Source: Azomonas agilis
GTDB taxonomy: Bacteria > Pseudomonadota > Gammaproteobacteria > Pseudomonadales > Pseudomonadaceae
Reading direction: 5' to 3'
DNA length: 64,000 nucleotides
NCBI RefSeq assembly: GCF_007830255.1
Contig: NZ_VLKG01000002.1
Coordinates: 124,001 to 188,000, forward strand
Shown here: in pieces, positions 9,274 to 18,642 of the stretch
How positions within the stretch are numbered: the first letter of the stretch is position 1
Layout: every line of letters begins with the position of its first letter
Translations under genes and position numbers: made by a program
Notes under the pieces: model-generated
The model's input: the letters and a program-made list of their open reading frames with translations, nothing else
Database searches by the model: none
What the model was told of the DNA's origin: nothing

Positions 9274-10779
9274 ATGTGTGGCATTGTTGGCATTGTCGGC
9301 AAGTCGAGCGTCAATCAATCTTTATATGATGCACTGACGGTATTGCAGCATCGAGGGCAGGATGCGGCGGGCATTGTGACCTGCCACGATGGTCGCCTAT
9401 TTTTGCGCAAGGATAACGGCTTAGTGCGCGATGTGTTTCAACAACGCCACATGCAGCGCTTAGTGGGGAATATGGGGATCGGTCATGTGCGCTATCCCAC
9501 TGCCGGTAGTTCCAGCTCGGCGGAGGCACAGCCTTTTTACGTCAACTCGCCCTACGGCATTACGCTGGCCCACAATGGCAATCTGACCAACGTTGATCAG
9601 CTCAATAAAGAAATTTACGAGTCCGATCTGCGCCATGTGAATACCAACTCAGATTCAGAGGTGTTGCTTAACGTATTTGCCCACGAGCTGGCGGTGCAGG
9701 GCAAATTGCAGCCTACGGAAGAAGAAGTCTTTGCCGCAGTCTCTAAAGTGCATGAGCGCTGCCGTGGAGGTTATGCCGTAGTCGCCATGATTACCGGCTA
9801 CGGTATCGTGGGGTTCCGTGACCCCAATGCTATTCGCCCCATTGTATTTGGCCAGCGCCATACAGAATCCGGGGTTGAGTACATGATTGCCTCGGAAAGT
9901 GTGGCTTTGGACGTACTGGGCTTTACCCTGATCCGGGATTTGGCTCCGGGAGAAGCCATCTATATCACCAGCGCAGGCGAGTTGTTTACCCGCCAGTGTT
10001 CGGATCATCCTCGTTATTCCCCCTGTATTTTTGAGCACGTTTACCTCGCTCGTTCTGACTCCTTTATGGACGGTGTGTCAGTCTATAAAGCCCGCTTGCG
10101 GATGGGCGAAAAGCTGGCGGAAAAGATCCTGCGTGAGTATTCCGATCACGACATCGACGTGATTATTCCCATCCCAGACACCAGCCGTACGGCGGCTATG
10201 GAGTTGGCGACCCGTTTGGGGGTTAAATTCCGCGAAGGCTTTGTTAAGAACCGCTACATTGGCCGTACCTTTATCATGCCGGGGCAAGCGGCGCGCAAAA
10301 AATCAGTGCGTCAGAAGCTCAACGCTATTCCGCTGGAGTTTAAAGGCAAGAACGTGATGCTGGTGGATGACTCCATTGTACGGGGCACAACCTGTAAGCA
10401 GATCATCCAGATGGCCCGTGATGCCGGTGCGCGTAAGGTGTACTTTTGCTCAGCAGCTCCTGCGGTACGCTATCCCAACGTCTATGGCATCGACATGCCC
10501 AGCGTGCATGAGCTGATCGCCCATAACCGCACCACAGAAGAAGTGGCGCAACTGATTGGGGCTGATTGGCTGTTGTATCAGGATTTACAGGATTTGATTG
10601 ATTCAGTAGCTGGGCCTAAGGTCAAAATCAAAGAGTTCGACTGCGCGGTGTTTGATGGTCAATACGTGACCGGAGACGTGGATGAGGTTTACCTCAACCG
10701 TATTGAGCAAGCGCGTAACGATGCCAGCAAAGCCAAAACTAATGCAGTCAGTGCCATTATCGACCTCTACAACAGCTAG
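9274..10779 (+). CDS. purF: Amidophosphoribosyltransferase
   Basis: First committed step of purine synthesis: PRPP and glutamine to phosphoribosylamine. The N-terminal nucleophile is Cys2 in MCGIVGIVG after methionine removal. The class II glutaminase half runs to about residue 230, and the PRTase half has the PRPP loop [13 protein letters not shown] at about residues 362-374. The 501-residue length matches the Proteobacterial type that lacks a long propeptide. GAGAGG precedes the ATG. In the conserved order cvpA-purF-metZ. Confidence 0.97.
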   Translation: MCGIVGIVGKSSVNQSLYDALTVLQHRGQDAAGIVTCHDGRLFLRKDNGLVRDVFQQRHMQRLVGNMGIGHVRYPTAGSSSSAEAQPFYVNSPYGITLAHNGNLTNVDQLNKEIYESDLRHVNTNSDSEVLLNVFAHELAVQGKLQPTEEEVFAAVSKVHERCRGGYAVVAMITGYGIVGFRDPNAIRPIVFGQRHTESGVEYMIASESVALDVLGFTLIRDLAPGEAIYITSAGELFTRQCSDHPRYSPCIFEHVYLARSDSFMDGVSVYKARLRMGEKLAEKILREYSDHDIDVIIPIPDTSRTAAMELATRLGVKFREGFVKNRYIGRTFIMPGQAARKKSVRQKLNAIPLEFKGKNVMLVDDSIVRGTTCKQIIQMARDAGARKVYFCSAAPAVRYPNVYGIDMPSVHELIAHNRTTEEVAQLIGADWLLYQDLQDLIDSVAGPKVKIKEFDCAVFDGQYVTGDVDEVYLNRIEQARNDASKAKTNAVSAIIDLYNS

Positions 10780-10814
10780 TTCTGTGTATGCAGGCAAACA
10801 AGGATACAGCAAGC

Positions 10815-12026
10815 ATGTCAATTGAATGGGATGCCGGACGGCTCGACAGTGATTTAGAAGGCGCAGCGCCTGAAACCCTAGCGGTACGGGGTGGCCAATA
10901 CCGTACTCCAGAGGGTGAGCACGGTGAGCCGCTGTTTTTTACCTCCAGCTATGTGTTTCGGTCTGCGGCTGAGGCTGCTGCGCGCTTTGCCGGTGAGCAA
11001 CCGGGTAACGTCTATTCGCGCTACACCAACCCCACCGTGCGCACCTTCGAAACCCGTTTAGCGGCGTTGGAGCAGGGCGAACAGGCGGTAGCTACCTCTT
11101 CAGGTATGGCCGCGATCATGGCTACGGTGATGAGTCTGTGCTCAGCCGGTGATCATGTGTTGGTGTCGCGCAGTGTGTTTGGCGCTACGGTATCCCTATT
11201 CGAGAAGTACTTTAAGCGCTTTGGTGTGCAGGTGGACTATGTGCCGCTTTGTGATTTGAGCGCGTGGAAAGCTGCTTTTAAACCCAATACCAAACTGCTG
11301 TTCGTCGAATCGCCTTCTAACCCGTTAGCCGAGTTGGTGGACATTGCTGCTTTGGCCGCTTTAGCCCATGAGCATGGCGCGTTGCTGGCGGTAGATAACT
11401 GCTTCTGCACCCCGATTTTGCAACAGCCACTGGTATTGGGTGCGGACATCGTGGTGCATTCCGCCACCAAATACATCGACGGCCAAGGCCGCTGCTTAGG
11501 CGGCGCTGTGGTCGGTCGCCGGGAGCTGATGACTGAAGTAGTGGGCTTTTTGCGTACCGCTGGCCCAACCATGAGTCCTTTCAATGCTTGGGTATTCCTC
11601 AAAGGCTTAGAAACCTTGAGTCTGCGCATGAGGGCTCACTGTGCTACAGCGCTGGCTCTGGCTCTATGGCTGGAGCAACAGCCCGGTATCGATAAAGTGT
11701 ATTACGCCGGTTTGCCCAGCCATCCGCAGCATGAATTAGCCAAACGCCAGCAAAAGGGCTTTGGCGCGGTCGTCAGCTTTGAGGTTAAGGGCGGTAAGGA
11801 AGCGGCGTGGCGCTTTATTGATGCTACGCGAATGATCTCCATCACTGCGAACTTGGGTGACAGTAAAACCACCATCACCCATCCTGCTAGTACGACCCAC
11901 GGTCGTTTGTCACCGGAAGAGCGTGCTAACGCAGGTATCCAAGACAGTCTGATTCGGGTCGCGGTAGGACTTGAGGATTTAGAGGATCTGAAAAAAGACC
12001 TCGCCCGAGGATTAGCAGCACTCTAA
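10815..12026 (+). CDS. metZ: O-succinylhomoserine sulfhydrylase
   Basis: PLP enzyme that makes homocysteine directly from O-succinylhomoserine and sulfide. It belongs to the Cys/Met metabolism family: YSRYTNPTVRTFE, SSGMAAI and the PLP-binding lysine K219 in HSATKYIDGQ. An ATG lies 27 bases upstream (10788), but the start at 10815 has AAGGA at a good distance and matches where Pseudomonas MetZ begins (WDAGRLDSDLEG), giving 403 residues. It follows purF as in Pseudomonas and ends in a terminator. Confidence 0.95.
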   Translation: MSIEWDAGRLDSDLEGAAPETLAVRGGQYRTPEGEHGEPLFFTSSYVFRSAAEAAARFAGEQPGNVYSRYTNPTVRTFETRLAALEQGEQAVATSSGMAAIMATVMSLCSAGDHVLVSRSVFGATVSLFEKYFKRFGVQVDYVPLCDLSAWKAAFKPNTKLLFVESPSNPLAELVDIAALAALAHEHGALLAVDNCFCTPILQQPLVLGADIVVHSATKYIDGQGRCLGGAVVGRRELMTEVVGFLRTAGPTMSPFNAWVFLKGLETLSLRMRAHCATALALALWLEQQPGIDKVYYAGLPSHPQHELAKRQQKGFGAVVSFEVKGGKEAAWRFIDATRMISITANLGDSKTTITHPASTTHGRLSPEERANAGIQDSLIRVAVGLEDLEDLKKDLARGLAAL

Positions 12027-12035
12027 GCCACTTTA

Positions 12036-12066
12036 AGGCCGAACACTTCCAGTTCGGCCTCTTTTA
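12036..12066 (+). terminator. Rho-independent terminator after metZ
   Basis: A nine-base-pair stem (AGGCCGAAC with GTTCGGCCT, seven-base loop) followed by CTTTT. It separates metZ from the convergent flavin reductase gene. Confidence 0.85.
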
Positions 12067-12076
12067 AGCGTGGTTT

Positions 12077-12601
12077 TTACGAAGCCACAGCACGAATCAA
12101 GCTGGACAATCCCTCATCAAGGCGCGCCTGTGCTTCCGCATCTAAGGTTAGATGCTCGTTTGCTACAAGAATTTGATGGTCGACAATATGGATGCTGGCC
12201 AACAAATGGCGTGCCCCTAAAGAAGCCAATACAGGTTTTAGGGTGTAATCCAGCGCTAAAGCATGGGCTAAGCTGCCGCCGGTGGCTAAAGGCAAAATAA
12301 TCTTTCCGTTCAGGCCATCTTGGGGCAGTAGATCCAGAAAGGTTTTTAGTACCCCAGAGTAAGCCGCTTTATAAATGGGCGTGGCGATTACCAAAGCCGT
12401 TGCGCGGGCTACTTGATCTAAGGCGCGCTGAATCGCCGGATGAGTGTAATCGGCTCGAATCAAGGCTTCAGCGGGTAATTCGCGTACATCTAAAGTATCT
12501 ACTTCAAGACCCAGGCTGGACAGTTGGTCAGCCAGTTGGTGCAGCACGCGGTGACTTTTTGAGGTCGCAGAAGGGCTGCCAGACAGCGTGAGAATGCTCA
12601 T
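12077..12601 (-). CDS. NAD(P)H-dependent FMN reductase, SsuE-like
   Basis: Flavodoxin-fold protein that reduces free FMN for a partner monooxygenase; SsuE serves the alkanesulfonate monooxygenase SsuD. Seen: the FMN phosphate loop SGSPSATSKS at the N-terminus, ATPIYKAAYSGVLKTFLDLL and LPLATGGSLAHALALDYTLKPVL, all close to SsuE. 174 residues. No sulfonate transport or monooxygenase genes are next to it, so the physiological partner is unknown. The 114-base gap to the next gene is divergent and probably holds promoters for both. Confidence 0.88.
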   Translation of the reverse strand: MSILTLSGSPSATSKSHRVLHQLADQLSSLGLEVDTLDVRELPAEALIRADYTHPAIQRALDQVARATALVIATPIYKAAYSGVLKTFLDLLPQDGLNGKIILPLATGGSLAHALALDYTLKPVLASLGARHLLASIHIVDHQILVANEHLTLDAEAQARLDEGLSSLIRAVAS

Positions 12602-12715
12602 GCAAGACTCCTAACCTAAGATTTAGTAGGCTTTGCTTACAGCATACGCAATTTTTGCGGGGGCTTCAGGAGACTTCTAAGTCCAATTTGTCTGAATTGA
12701 TACGGGAATTTTTAT

Positions 12716-13606
12716 ATGGCGCATACACTGCCTCGGCTCGGTTTTGCAGGCATTGGCTTGATGGGCTTACCCCTATGTCGTCGTTTGCGTTTAGCAGGCT
12801 ATGAATTAACCCTTTGGAATCGTACAAAGGATAAATGCGCTCCTTTATTAGACCTAGGAGCCAAATTAGCCGCAACGCCCGCGGCTTTGTGTGAGCAGGC
12901 GGATGTAGTATTGCTGTGTTTGGCTGATACTCAGGTGGTACAGCAGGTGGTATTTGGGGCTCAGGGGATTGTAGAAGGTGCACGGCCTAATCAGTTGCTG
13001 GTCGATCATTCCAGTTTAGACCCTGCGGCCACCCGGCAGATGTCCGCTGAGTTGCTGTCCCGTACTGGAATGCGTTGGGTGGATGCGCCGGTTTCTGGCG
13101 GAGTAGCGGGAGCGGAAGCAGGCACCTTAGCCATTATGGCCGGTGGTCTGGTTGATGACATCGAACGGATTCGCCCAATTATGGCTCACTTAGGTCAGCG
13201 CCTAACCCATATGGGGCCGGTTGGGGCAGGGCAAGTGACCAAGGTCTGTAATCAGATGCTGGTGGCCTGCAATGCCTTAGTGATCGCGGAGGTGGTGGCT
13301 TTGGCGGAGCAGTCCGGGGTGGAGGCTCAGGCCATAGCCAGCGCTTTGGCCGGTGGTTTTGCGGACTCTAAACCCTTGCAAATTTTAGCGCCGCAAATGG
13401 CCAGCAGCCAGTTTGAGCCCATCAAGTGGCATGTGCGCACTTTACTTAAAGATTTAGATACCGCGGTTAAGCTGTCCCGTGAACAAAATTCAGCAACTCC
13501 TATGAGTGGTTTGGCCGCTCAATTGATGCGTCTACACGCGACTCAAGGTTATGCGGAGCAAGATCCCGCGACCCTTATTCAACTCTACCGGGAGCCGAGT
13601 CTATGA
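12716..13606 (+). CDS. Tartronate semialdehyde reductase-like beta-hydroxyacid dehydrogenase
   Basis: NAD(P)H-dependent dehydrogenase of the 3-hydroxyisobutyrate dehydrogenase family. The cofactor motif GFAGIGLMGLPL is at the N-terminus, the substrate loop DAPVSGGVAGAEAGTL in the middle, and the catalytic lysine is K176 in GAGQVTKVCNQML. The following gene, overlapping by four bases, is a hydroxypyruvate isomerase, which points to tartronate semialdehyde (GlxR/GarR role) as substrate. Glyoxylate carboligase, the usual third gene, is not in this window. 296 residues, normal length. Confidence 0.85.
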   Translation: MAHTLPRLGFAGIGLMGLPLCRRLRLAGYELTLWNRTKDKCAPLLDLGAKLAATPAALCEQADVVLLCLADTQVVQQVVFGAQGIVEGARPNQLLVDHSSLDPAATRQMSAELLSRTGMRWVDAPVSGGVAGAEAGTLAIMAGGLVDDIERIRPIMAHLGQRLTHMGPVGAGQVTKVCNQMLVACNALVIAEVVALAEQSGVEAQAIASALAGGFADSKPLQILAPQMASSQFEPIKWHVRTLLKDLDTAVKLSREQNSATPMSGLAAQLMRLHATQGYAEQDPATLIQLYREPSL

Positions 13607-14406
13607 ACATCGCCGCTAACTTATCGCTGTTGTTTACTGAGCGCCCCTTAGCTGAGCGGGTACTGGCCGCCCGGATTGCAGGTTTTTCGGGGGTGGAAAT
13701 TCAATTTCCCTATGAGTTACCGGCGATTCGTCTGAAAGAGCTGCTAGAGCAGGCAGGATTGCCTTTGGTGTTAATTAACCTCCCCGCCGGGGATTTTATG
13801 ACCGGAGGCTTAGGTTTAGCCGCAGTACCTGAACGCCAAGCTGAGTTCGATGCGGCATTACAGGAAGCTCTAACCTATGCCGCAATGGTTCGTCCGGCTG
13901 CAGTGAACGTACTGGCAGGGCGTTTGGCTGAGGGCGCTTCGCGCGAGCAAGCCTTGGCAACATTTATTACCAACTTGCGTAAGACCGCTGAAGCCTTTGC
14001 GGTATTGAATATCCCGGTACTGTGTGAGGCGATTAACCCTTTGGATATGCCGGGGTTTCTGGTGAATACTCCAGAAGACCTGCTGTATGTGTTGCAGCAG
14101 GTGAATCATCCCCAATGTTTGGCCCAGTTGGATCTGTACCATATGGCGCGGCAAGAGTTGGACATGGAGCAGGTGATCCAAAGTCTAGCTGGTCGTATTG
14201 GGCATGTGCAGTTTGCGGATTATCCGGGGCGAGGGGCACCTGGAACCGGGCATTTGGATTTCCCTCGTTTATTAGCGGCATTACAGCAGGCGGGTTATCA
14301 AGGCTGGCTGGGGGCAGAATACCGACCCGATGCAGCGGGGACAGAAGCAAGTTTAGCTTGGTTATCCCAATGGCAGGGATCGTTCAGAAGGCCCTCAGTC
14401 GTTTAG
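13603..14406 (+). CDS. hyi: Hydroxypyruvate isomerase
   Basis: TIM-barrel sugar isomerase-like enzyme that interconverts hydroxypyruvate and tartronate semialdehyde. The family pattern is clear: NLSLLFTERPL at the start, GVEIQFPYE, NLPAGDF, LCEAINPLDMPGFLV and HVQFADYPGRGAPGTGH, with the acidic metal ligands in the last three. 267 residues against about 258 in E. coli. It overlaps the preceding reductase by four bases, so the pair is co-translated. The stop codon lies in the loop of the downstream hairpin. Confidence 0.9.
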   Translation: MNIAANLSLLFTERPLAERVLAARIAGFSGVEIQFPYELPAIRLKELLEQAGLPLVLINLPAGDFMTGGLGLAAVPERQAEFDAALQEALTYAAMVRPAAVNVLAGRLAEGASREQALATFITNLRKTAEAFAVLNIPVLCEAINPLDMPGFLVNTPEDLLYVLQQVNHPQCLAQLDLYHMARQELDMEQVIQSLAGRIGHVQFADYPGRGAPGTGHLDFPRLLAALQQAGYQGWLGAEYRPDAAGTEASLAWLSQWQGSFRRPSVV

Positions 14407-14418
14407 GGCTGAGGGCCT
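14389..14418. terminator. Hairpin between convergent hyi and prc
   Basis: A ten-base-pair perfect stem (AGGCCCTCAG with CTGAGGGCCT, ten-base loop). No strong T run on either side, so it may work as a transcript-end stem for both convergent genes rather than a classical terminator. Confidence 0.55.
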
Positions 14419-14426
14419 CTGGTTCA

Positions 14427-16526
14427 TCAGATTTTTGAGTTGTTGTGAGCTACTCGGGCGTTTAAGCCTAAGTAATCCAACAAAACATGCCCTGTTTCAG
14501 TGAGGAAGGCATCTTCTTCTGGCTTCAGATCCTTATCTTCCTTGCTGGGTTTACCTAAGGCAGGCTCGTCCTGATCCAGCTTATCCAGAGGTTTTTCCCC
14601 CTTGGCTAAGCGGCGGGCGTTTTCAAAGGCCAACTGTTGTTTTTCGATCGTGCTTTGATAGGTGCGGCGTTTTTCTTCATTTAAGCTGACCGAAGTTTCC
14701 TGCATTAGTTTTTGGGAAAACGCCAGCCGCTCACGGATGTACACAAAGTCTGGGTTATTTTGCGTGCGTTGCTCGTGGCGCTTCTTCAGCTCATCAAAGT
14801 AAGGTTTGAAGGGATTACGCGCTAAAGGCAATACAGGACGAATGCTGTCCCAAGGCATGGCATGGGGGAGAGCGCTTTCGCCGATTTCCTGCGTATCCAC
14901 GACCGAGGGGTAGCTGATATCCGGGATCACCCCTTGGTGTTGGGTACTTTGTCCCGAAACCCGATAAAACTTGGCTAGGGTTAACTTCAGCTCACCGTGG
15001 TTCAACGGCTGGATGCTCTGTACCGTACCCTTACCAAAGGTCTGCCCGCCTAAAATCAGGGCACGGTGATAGTCTTGCATCGCTCCGGCAAAAATCTCCG
15101 AAGCTGAAGCGGACAGGCGATTGACCAATACGGCCATCGGGCCTTTGTAGAACAGACCGGTTGAAGAGTCGTCGGTTAGCACATCAACTCGGCCATCGTT
15201 GTTGCGTACTAAGACCGTTGGCCCGCGATTGATAAACAGCCCCGTCAGCTCGTTGGCTTCTTGCAGTGAGCCGCCACCGTTGTTACGCAGGTCGATGACC
15301 AAACCGTCAACATGGTCTTTTTCCAGTTCGGTAATCAGGCGTTTAACGTCGCGAGTGGTGCTTTTGTAATCAGGATCACCAGCGCGCAGGGCTTTAAAGT
15401 CCAGATAGAAGGCTGGAATTTCAATCACCCCGAGTTTGTAGTCACGGCCATCATGCTGTAGGTTCAGGATGGATTTTTTGGCCGCTTGTTCTTCCAGTTT
15501 GACCGCCTCACGGGTTAGGGATACGACTTTACTGGTTTGGTCGCTGGGGGCATTACTGGCGGGGATCACCTCTAAGCGCACCACAGAACCTTTAGAGCCA
15601 CGAATCAGCTTCACCACCTCGTCCAAGCGCCAGCCGATCACATCCACCATATCATCGCTGCCTTGGGCGACACCGATGATTTTATCCGCAGGCTGGATTT
15701 GCTTGCTTTTTTCAGCCGGGCCAGCGGGTACCAAGCGTACCACCTGAACGTACTCGTTATCGCTTTGCAATACGGCCCCGATGCCTTCCAGCGACAAGCT
15801 CATATTGATGTCGAAGTTTTCAGCGTTTTCAGGAGACAGGTATTGAGTATGAGGATCGTAACTTTGGGCAAAGGCATTAATGTAGGTTTGGAAAACATCC
15901 TCACCACGGGTTTGACGCAGGCGCGTTAATTGGTTTTTGTAGCGCTTGATCAGTAATTCTTGAATGTTTTTGGAGTCTTTTCCGGCAATCTTTAACCGCA
16001 AAACCTCGTCTTTAATCTTTTTACGCCACAGATCATTTAGCTCGGTGGTATTTTGAGGCCAAGGGCTTTTTTCGCGGTTGATGGTTAGGTCTTCATCGGC
16101 TTTAAAGTTTAGCTGGTCAATGCCCGCTTCCAGTAGGCCCAAAGCGTAGTTCAGGCGCTGGGTTTGGCGCTCCAGTTGGCGTTTATACATGGTAAAGCCG
16201 GGTTCTAGTTTGCCTTCTCTGAGGAAGTCATCAAACTGAGTGCGCCAAGACTCGAACTCCGCAATGTCTGAAGCCAAAAAATAGCTGCGGGATGGATCAA
16301 GGATTTCGAGGTAACCGTCGAAAATTTGCGATGAACGAGCATCATTGAGGGGCGGCTTGTTGTAGTGGTGGCGTTTAAGCAGCTCGACCACATTGAGGCT
16401 AGCGATTACTTGATCCCGGCTGGGTTGGAGGTAATCCCACTCATCAGTGCTCGGTTTAGCCAGCGAAAGCGTCGCCTGTAGGCCGAAAATCAGGCCAAGG
16501 AGCGAGCCGCTCAGCAAATATTTCAT
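14427..16526 (-). CDS. prc: Carboxy-terminal processing protease (Tsp/Prc)
   Basis: Periplasmic serine protease of family S41 that trims or degrades proteins with exposed nonpolar C-termini. Seen: a signal peptide (MKYLLSGSLLGLIFGLQATLSLA), an N-terminal domain with SYDPHTQYLSPE, a PDZ domain around residues 240-330, and the Ser/Lys dyad S474 (in SASASEIF) and K499 (in FGKGTVQ). The C-terminal DUF3340-type domain is rich in charged residues. 699 residues, close to E. coli Prc (682). Monocistronic, divergent from the quinone oxidoreductase gene. Confidence 0.95.
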   Translation of the reverse strand: MKYLLSGSLLGLIFGLQATLSLAKPSTDEWDYLQPSRDQVIASLNVVELLKRHHYNKPPLNDARSSQIFDGYLEILDPSRSYFLASDIAEFESWRTQFDDFLREGKLEPGFTMYKRQLERQTQRLNYALGLLEAGIDQLNFKADEDLTINREKSPWPQNTTELNDLWRKKIKDEVLRLKIAGKDSKNIQELLIKRYKNQLTRLRQTRGEDVFQTYINAFAQSYDPHTQYLSPENAENFDINMSLSLEGIGAVLQSDNEYVQVVRLVPAGPAEKSKQIQPADKIIGVAQGSDDMVDVIGWRLDEVVKLIRGSKGSVVRLEVIPASNAPSDQTSKVVSLTREAVKLEEQAAKKSILNLQHDGRDYKLGVIEIPAFYLDFKALRAGDPDYKSTTRDVKRLITELEKDHVDGLVIDLRNNGGGSLQEANELTGLFINRGPTVLVRNNDGRVDVLTDDSSTGLFYKGPMAVLVNRLSASASEIFAGAMQDYHRALILGGQTFGKGTVQSIQPLNHGELKLTLAKFYRVSGQSTQHQGVIPDISYPSVVDTQEIGESALPHAMPWDSIRPVLPLARNPFKPYFDELKKRHEQRTQNNPDFVYIRERLAFSQKLMQETSVSLNEEKRRTYQSTIEKQQLAFENARRLAKGEKPLDKLDQDEPALGKPSKEDKDLKPEEDAFLTETGHVLLDYLGLNARVAHNNSKI

Positions 16527-16691
16527 GGGGATAAGGCTCCCTGATAGGGTGGTATCAAGCCTATATTAGTCAGTAGGCCAGTAATTAAATATTTAATGTT
16601 TGGTATCAGGCTGTTAGGACTACAGCAGAGGCTGAGGTCGCGACAGGCAATCCGGCTCAATATAAGAAACATGTTCCAATATGGAGGCTGT

Positions 16692-17657
16692 ATGAACGCA
16701 TTGCAAGCAGTTGAAGGCCAGTTAGAGTGGGCGGAGCGTCCTGCACCTGTGTGTAACGCGGGACAAATTCGGATTAAGGTCGCTGCCGCTGGTCTAAATC
16801 GTGCCGATTTGTTGCAGCGAGCGGGTTTATATCCGCCGCCGCCCGGTGTCACTGATGTATTGGGATTAGAGTGTTCCGGTGTGGTGATTGAGGTAGTGGG
16901 AAATAGCCGTTGGCAGGTTGGCGATAAAGTCTGCGCACTGCTGGCCGGTGGTGGCATGGCTGAAGAGGTGGTGATTGAGGGCACTCAAGCTTTACCGGTT
17001 CCTCAAGGTCTTAATCTGATTGAGGCGGCGGTGTTGCCAGAAGTATATGCAACGGCTTGGCTGAACCTATTTGTGTTGGGCAAGTTGCAACCGGGAGAAA
17101 AAGCCCTAATTCATGCGGGAGCCAGTGGTGTGGGGTCTGCGGGTATCCAACTGTGCAAGGCCTTTGGTAATCCCTGTTGGGTGAGTGTGGGCTCTTTAGA
17201 CCGTTTGGCTTACTGCGAATCCTTAGGTGCTCAGGGCGGTGTGCTGCGAGGCGATGGTTTGGAGGCGTTGCGGGATTTTGCTCCCTTCGACGTTATTTTG
17301 GATCCAGTGGGTGCTAAATACGCCCCACTCAACCTCAGTATTTTAGCTCTGGACGGGCGTTGGGTGATGATTGGTCTAATGGGTGGGCGCGAAACTACCC
17401 TAGATCTGGCTAAGTTGCTGTCAAAGCGCATCCACCTGATGGGTTCGACGTTACGCAGTCGGTCTTTAGAAGATAAAGCTCAATTATTGGCAGACTTAGA
17501 AGCTAAGGTATGGCCTCTATTTTCTTCAGGCTCCCTTTCTCCACGCTTAGAGCAGTCCTTTTCGATCAAAGATGTGGAGGCTGCTTTTGCCAGTTTAGCC
17601 ACTAACAAGGTATCAGGAAAACTGGCTCTGGTGATTGATGAGCATTTGGCTGCCTAA
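16692..17657 (+). CDS. NAD(P)H quinone oxidoreductase, PIG3 family
   Basis: Zinc-free medium-chain dehydrogenase/reductase. AAGLNRADLLQRAGLYPPPP is the PIG3 subfamily pattern, LGLECSGVV follows, and the NADPH-binding segment is HAGASGVGSAGIQLCKA. Probably cytosolic and acting on quinones or other electrophilic carbonyls; the natural substrate is unknown. The start at 16692 is chosen because GGAGG lies just upstream and the protein then begins at the usual position (321 residues); longer upstream starts add residues unlike the family. Confidence 0.88.
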   Translation: MNALQAVEGQLEWAERPAPVCNAGQIRIKVAAAGLNRADLLQRAGLYPPPPGVTDVLGLECSGVVIEVVGNSRWQVGDKVCALLAGGGMAEEVVIEGTQALPVPQGLNLIEAAVLPEVYATAWLNLFVLGKLQPGEKALIHAGASGVGSAGIQLCKAFGNPCWVSVGSLDRLAYCESLGAQGGVLRGDGLEALRDFAPFDVILDPVGAKYAPLNLSILALDGRWVMIGLMGGRETTLDLAKLLSKRIHLMGSTLRSRSLEDKAQLLADLEAKVWPLFSSGSLSPRLEQSFSIKDVEAAFASLATNKVSGKLALVIDEHLAA

Positions 17658-17787
17658 GCGTTTGGAGGAACCTAAGCCCTTGGCTTGAGTCTTGATTGCA
17701 CTGGAGTTGAAGTGCTTTGAAATGTTCTGAAATCACAGAGCAATACTGAACAGACATCGCCCTTCTTTATAGTAAGTGCCGATTCCG

Positions 17788-17809
17788 CCTCTACTTTTTT
17801 TGGTAGAGG
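17788..17809 (+). promoter_or_regulatory. Hairpin in leader of the DUF2076 gene
   Basis: A seven-base-pair stem (CCTCTAC with GTAGAGG) around a T-rich loop ends 11 bases before the AGAGGAG ribosome binding site. A TATAGT hexamer about 15 bases further upstream (17768-17773) could be the -10 box, which would put the hairpin at the very 5' end of the mRNA, where it would shield the transcript. No function is proven. Confidence 0.35.
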
Positions 17810-17832
17810 TCATAGACCAGAGAGGAGTTTTT

Positions 17833-18567
17833 ATGCAATCGCAAGAACAGCAGCTGATTGATGGTTTGTTTAACCGTGTTAAAGAAGCCGAACAACAAAC
17901 CGGAGCGCGAGATGTTCAAGCCGAAACGCATATTCAGCAGCGCCTACGGGAGCACCCCGCAGCCCCTTACTACATGACGCAGGTTATCCTGATCCAAGAA
18001 GCGGCTTTGAAACAATTGGATCAGCGGGTTAAAGACCTTGAGGCTCAAGTAAATCAACTACAACAAGCCCAGCCTCGCCCTAGCAGTGGTGGCTTTTTGT
18101 CGGGCTTGTTTGGCGGTGGTAGCAGCACTCCTGCTCCTCAAAATAACACAGCCGTTGCGCCCGCTAACCAAGGTTGGGGACAACCCGCTCGTCCCGCACC
18201 GGGCTCATCTCTATTTGGTGGTGCTGGTGCAAGTCGGGGTTGGGGACAGCCCGCTGCTCCTGCTGCCAGTGGCGGCGGTGGTTTTATGGCGGGTGCTATG
18301 CAAACCGCACTGGGGGTTGCAGGGGGGATGTTATTAGCCCAAACCATCTCCAACCTGTTCCAAGATTCTAGCCCTGAAGAGATTACAGCTACCCTGCAAT
18401 CAGATGCACCTGCGGTGTCAGAAGCTCCGGCAGCTCCAGAGTCTGAAGTGGCTGCGGCTGACTCGTCGGCAGGTTTTGCAAATGATCCTTTCCAACAAGC
18501 CAGCTACGAGCCTGAGCCTGAAGAAGATTTCTTCGATGAAGGCGGTGATGACGATAGTTTCGTCTAA
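17833..18567 (+). CDS. DUF2076 domain protein
   Basis: 244 residues. The N-terminal 80 residues (SQEQQLIDGLFNRVKEAEQQ, ETHIQQRLREHPAAPYYMTQ, a coiled coil) match the DUF2076 family, whose function is not known. The middle is Gly/Ala/Pro-rich with a repeated GWGQPA unit, followed by a hydrophobic stretch GGFMAGAMQTALGVAGGMLLAQ at about residues 150-176 and an acidic C-terminus ending in EEDFFDEGGDDDSFV. No signal peptide is visible. A good AGAGGAG ribosome binding site fixes the ATG. Flanked by a leader hairpin and a terminator-like hairpin, so a single-gene unit. Confidence 0.85.
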   Translation: MQSQEQQLIDGLFNRVKEAEQQTGARDVQAETHIQQRLREHPAAPYYMTQVILIQEAALKQLDQRVKDLEAQVNQLQQAQPRPSSGGFLSGLFGGGSSTPAPQNNTAVAPANQGWGQPARPAPGSSLFGGAGASRGWGQPAAPAASGGGGFMAGAMQTALGVAGGMLLAQTISNLFQDSSPEEITATLQSDAPAVSEAPAAPESEVAAADSSAGFANDPFQQASYEPEPEEDFFDEGGDDDSFV

Positions 18568-18601
18568 CTCTGATAACTCAGAGCATCGCGGGCTTTTGGT
18601 A

Positions 18602-18636
18602 AACATCAGGGGCTATGCAAAATAGCCCCTGATGTT
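18602..18636. terminator. Long hairpin between convergent DUF2076 gene and apeB
   Basis: A perfect 15-base-pair stem with a five-base loop (AACATCAGGGGCTAT with ATAGCCCCTGATGTT). The flanks lack long T runs. Position between two convergent stops suggests shared transcript-end function. Confidence 0.6.
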
Positions 18637-18642
18637 GATGCT

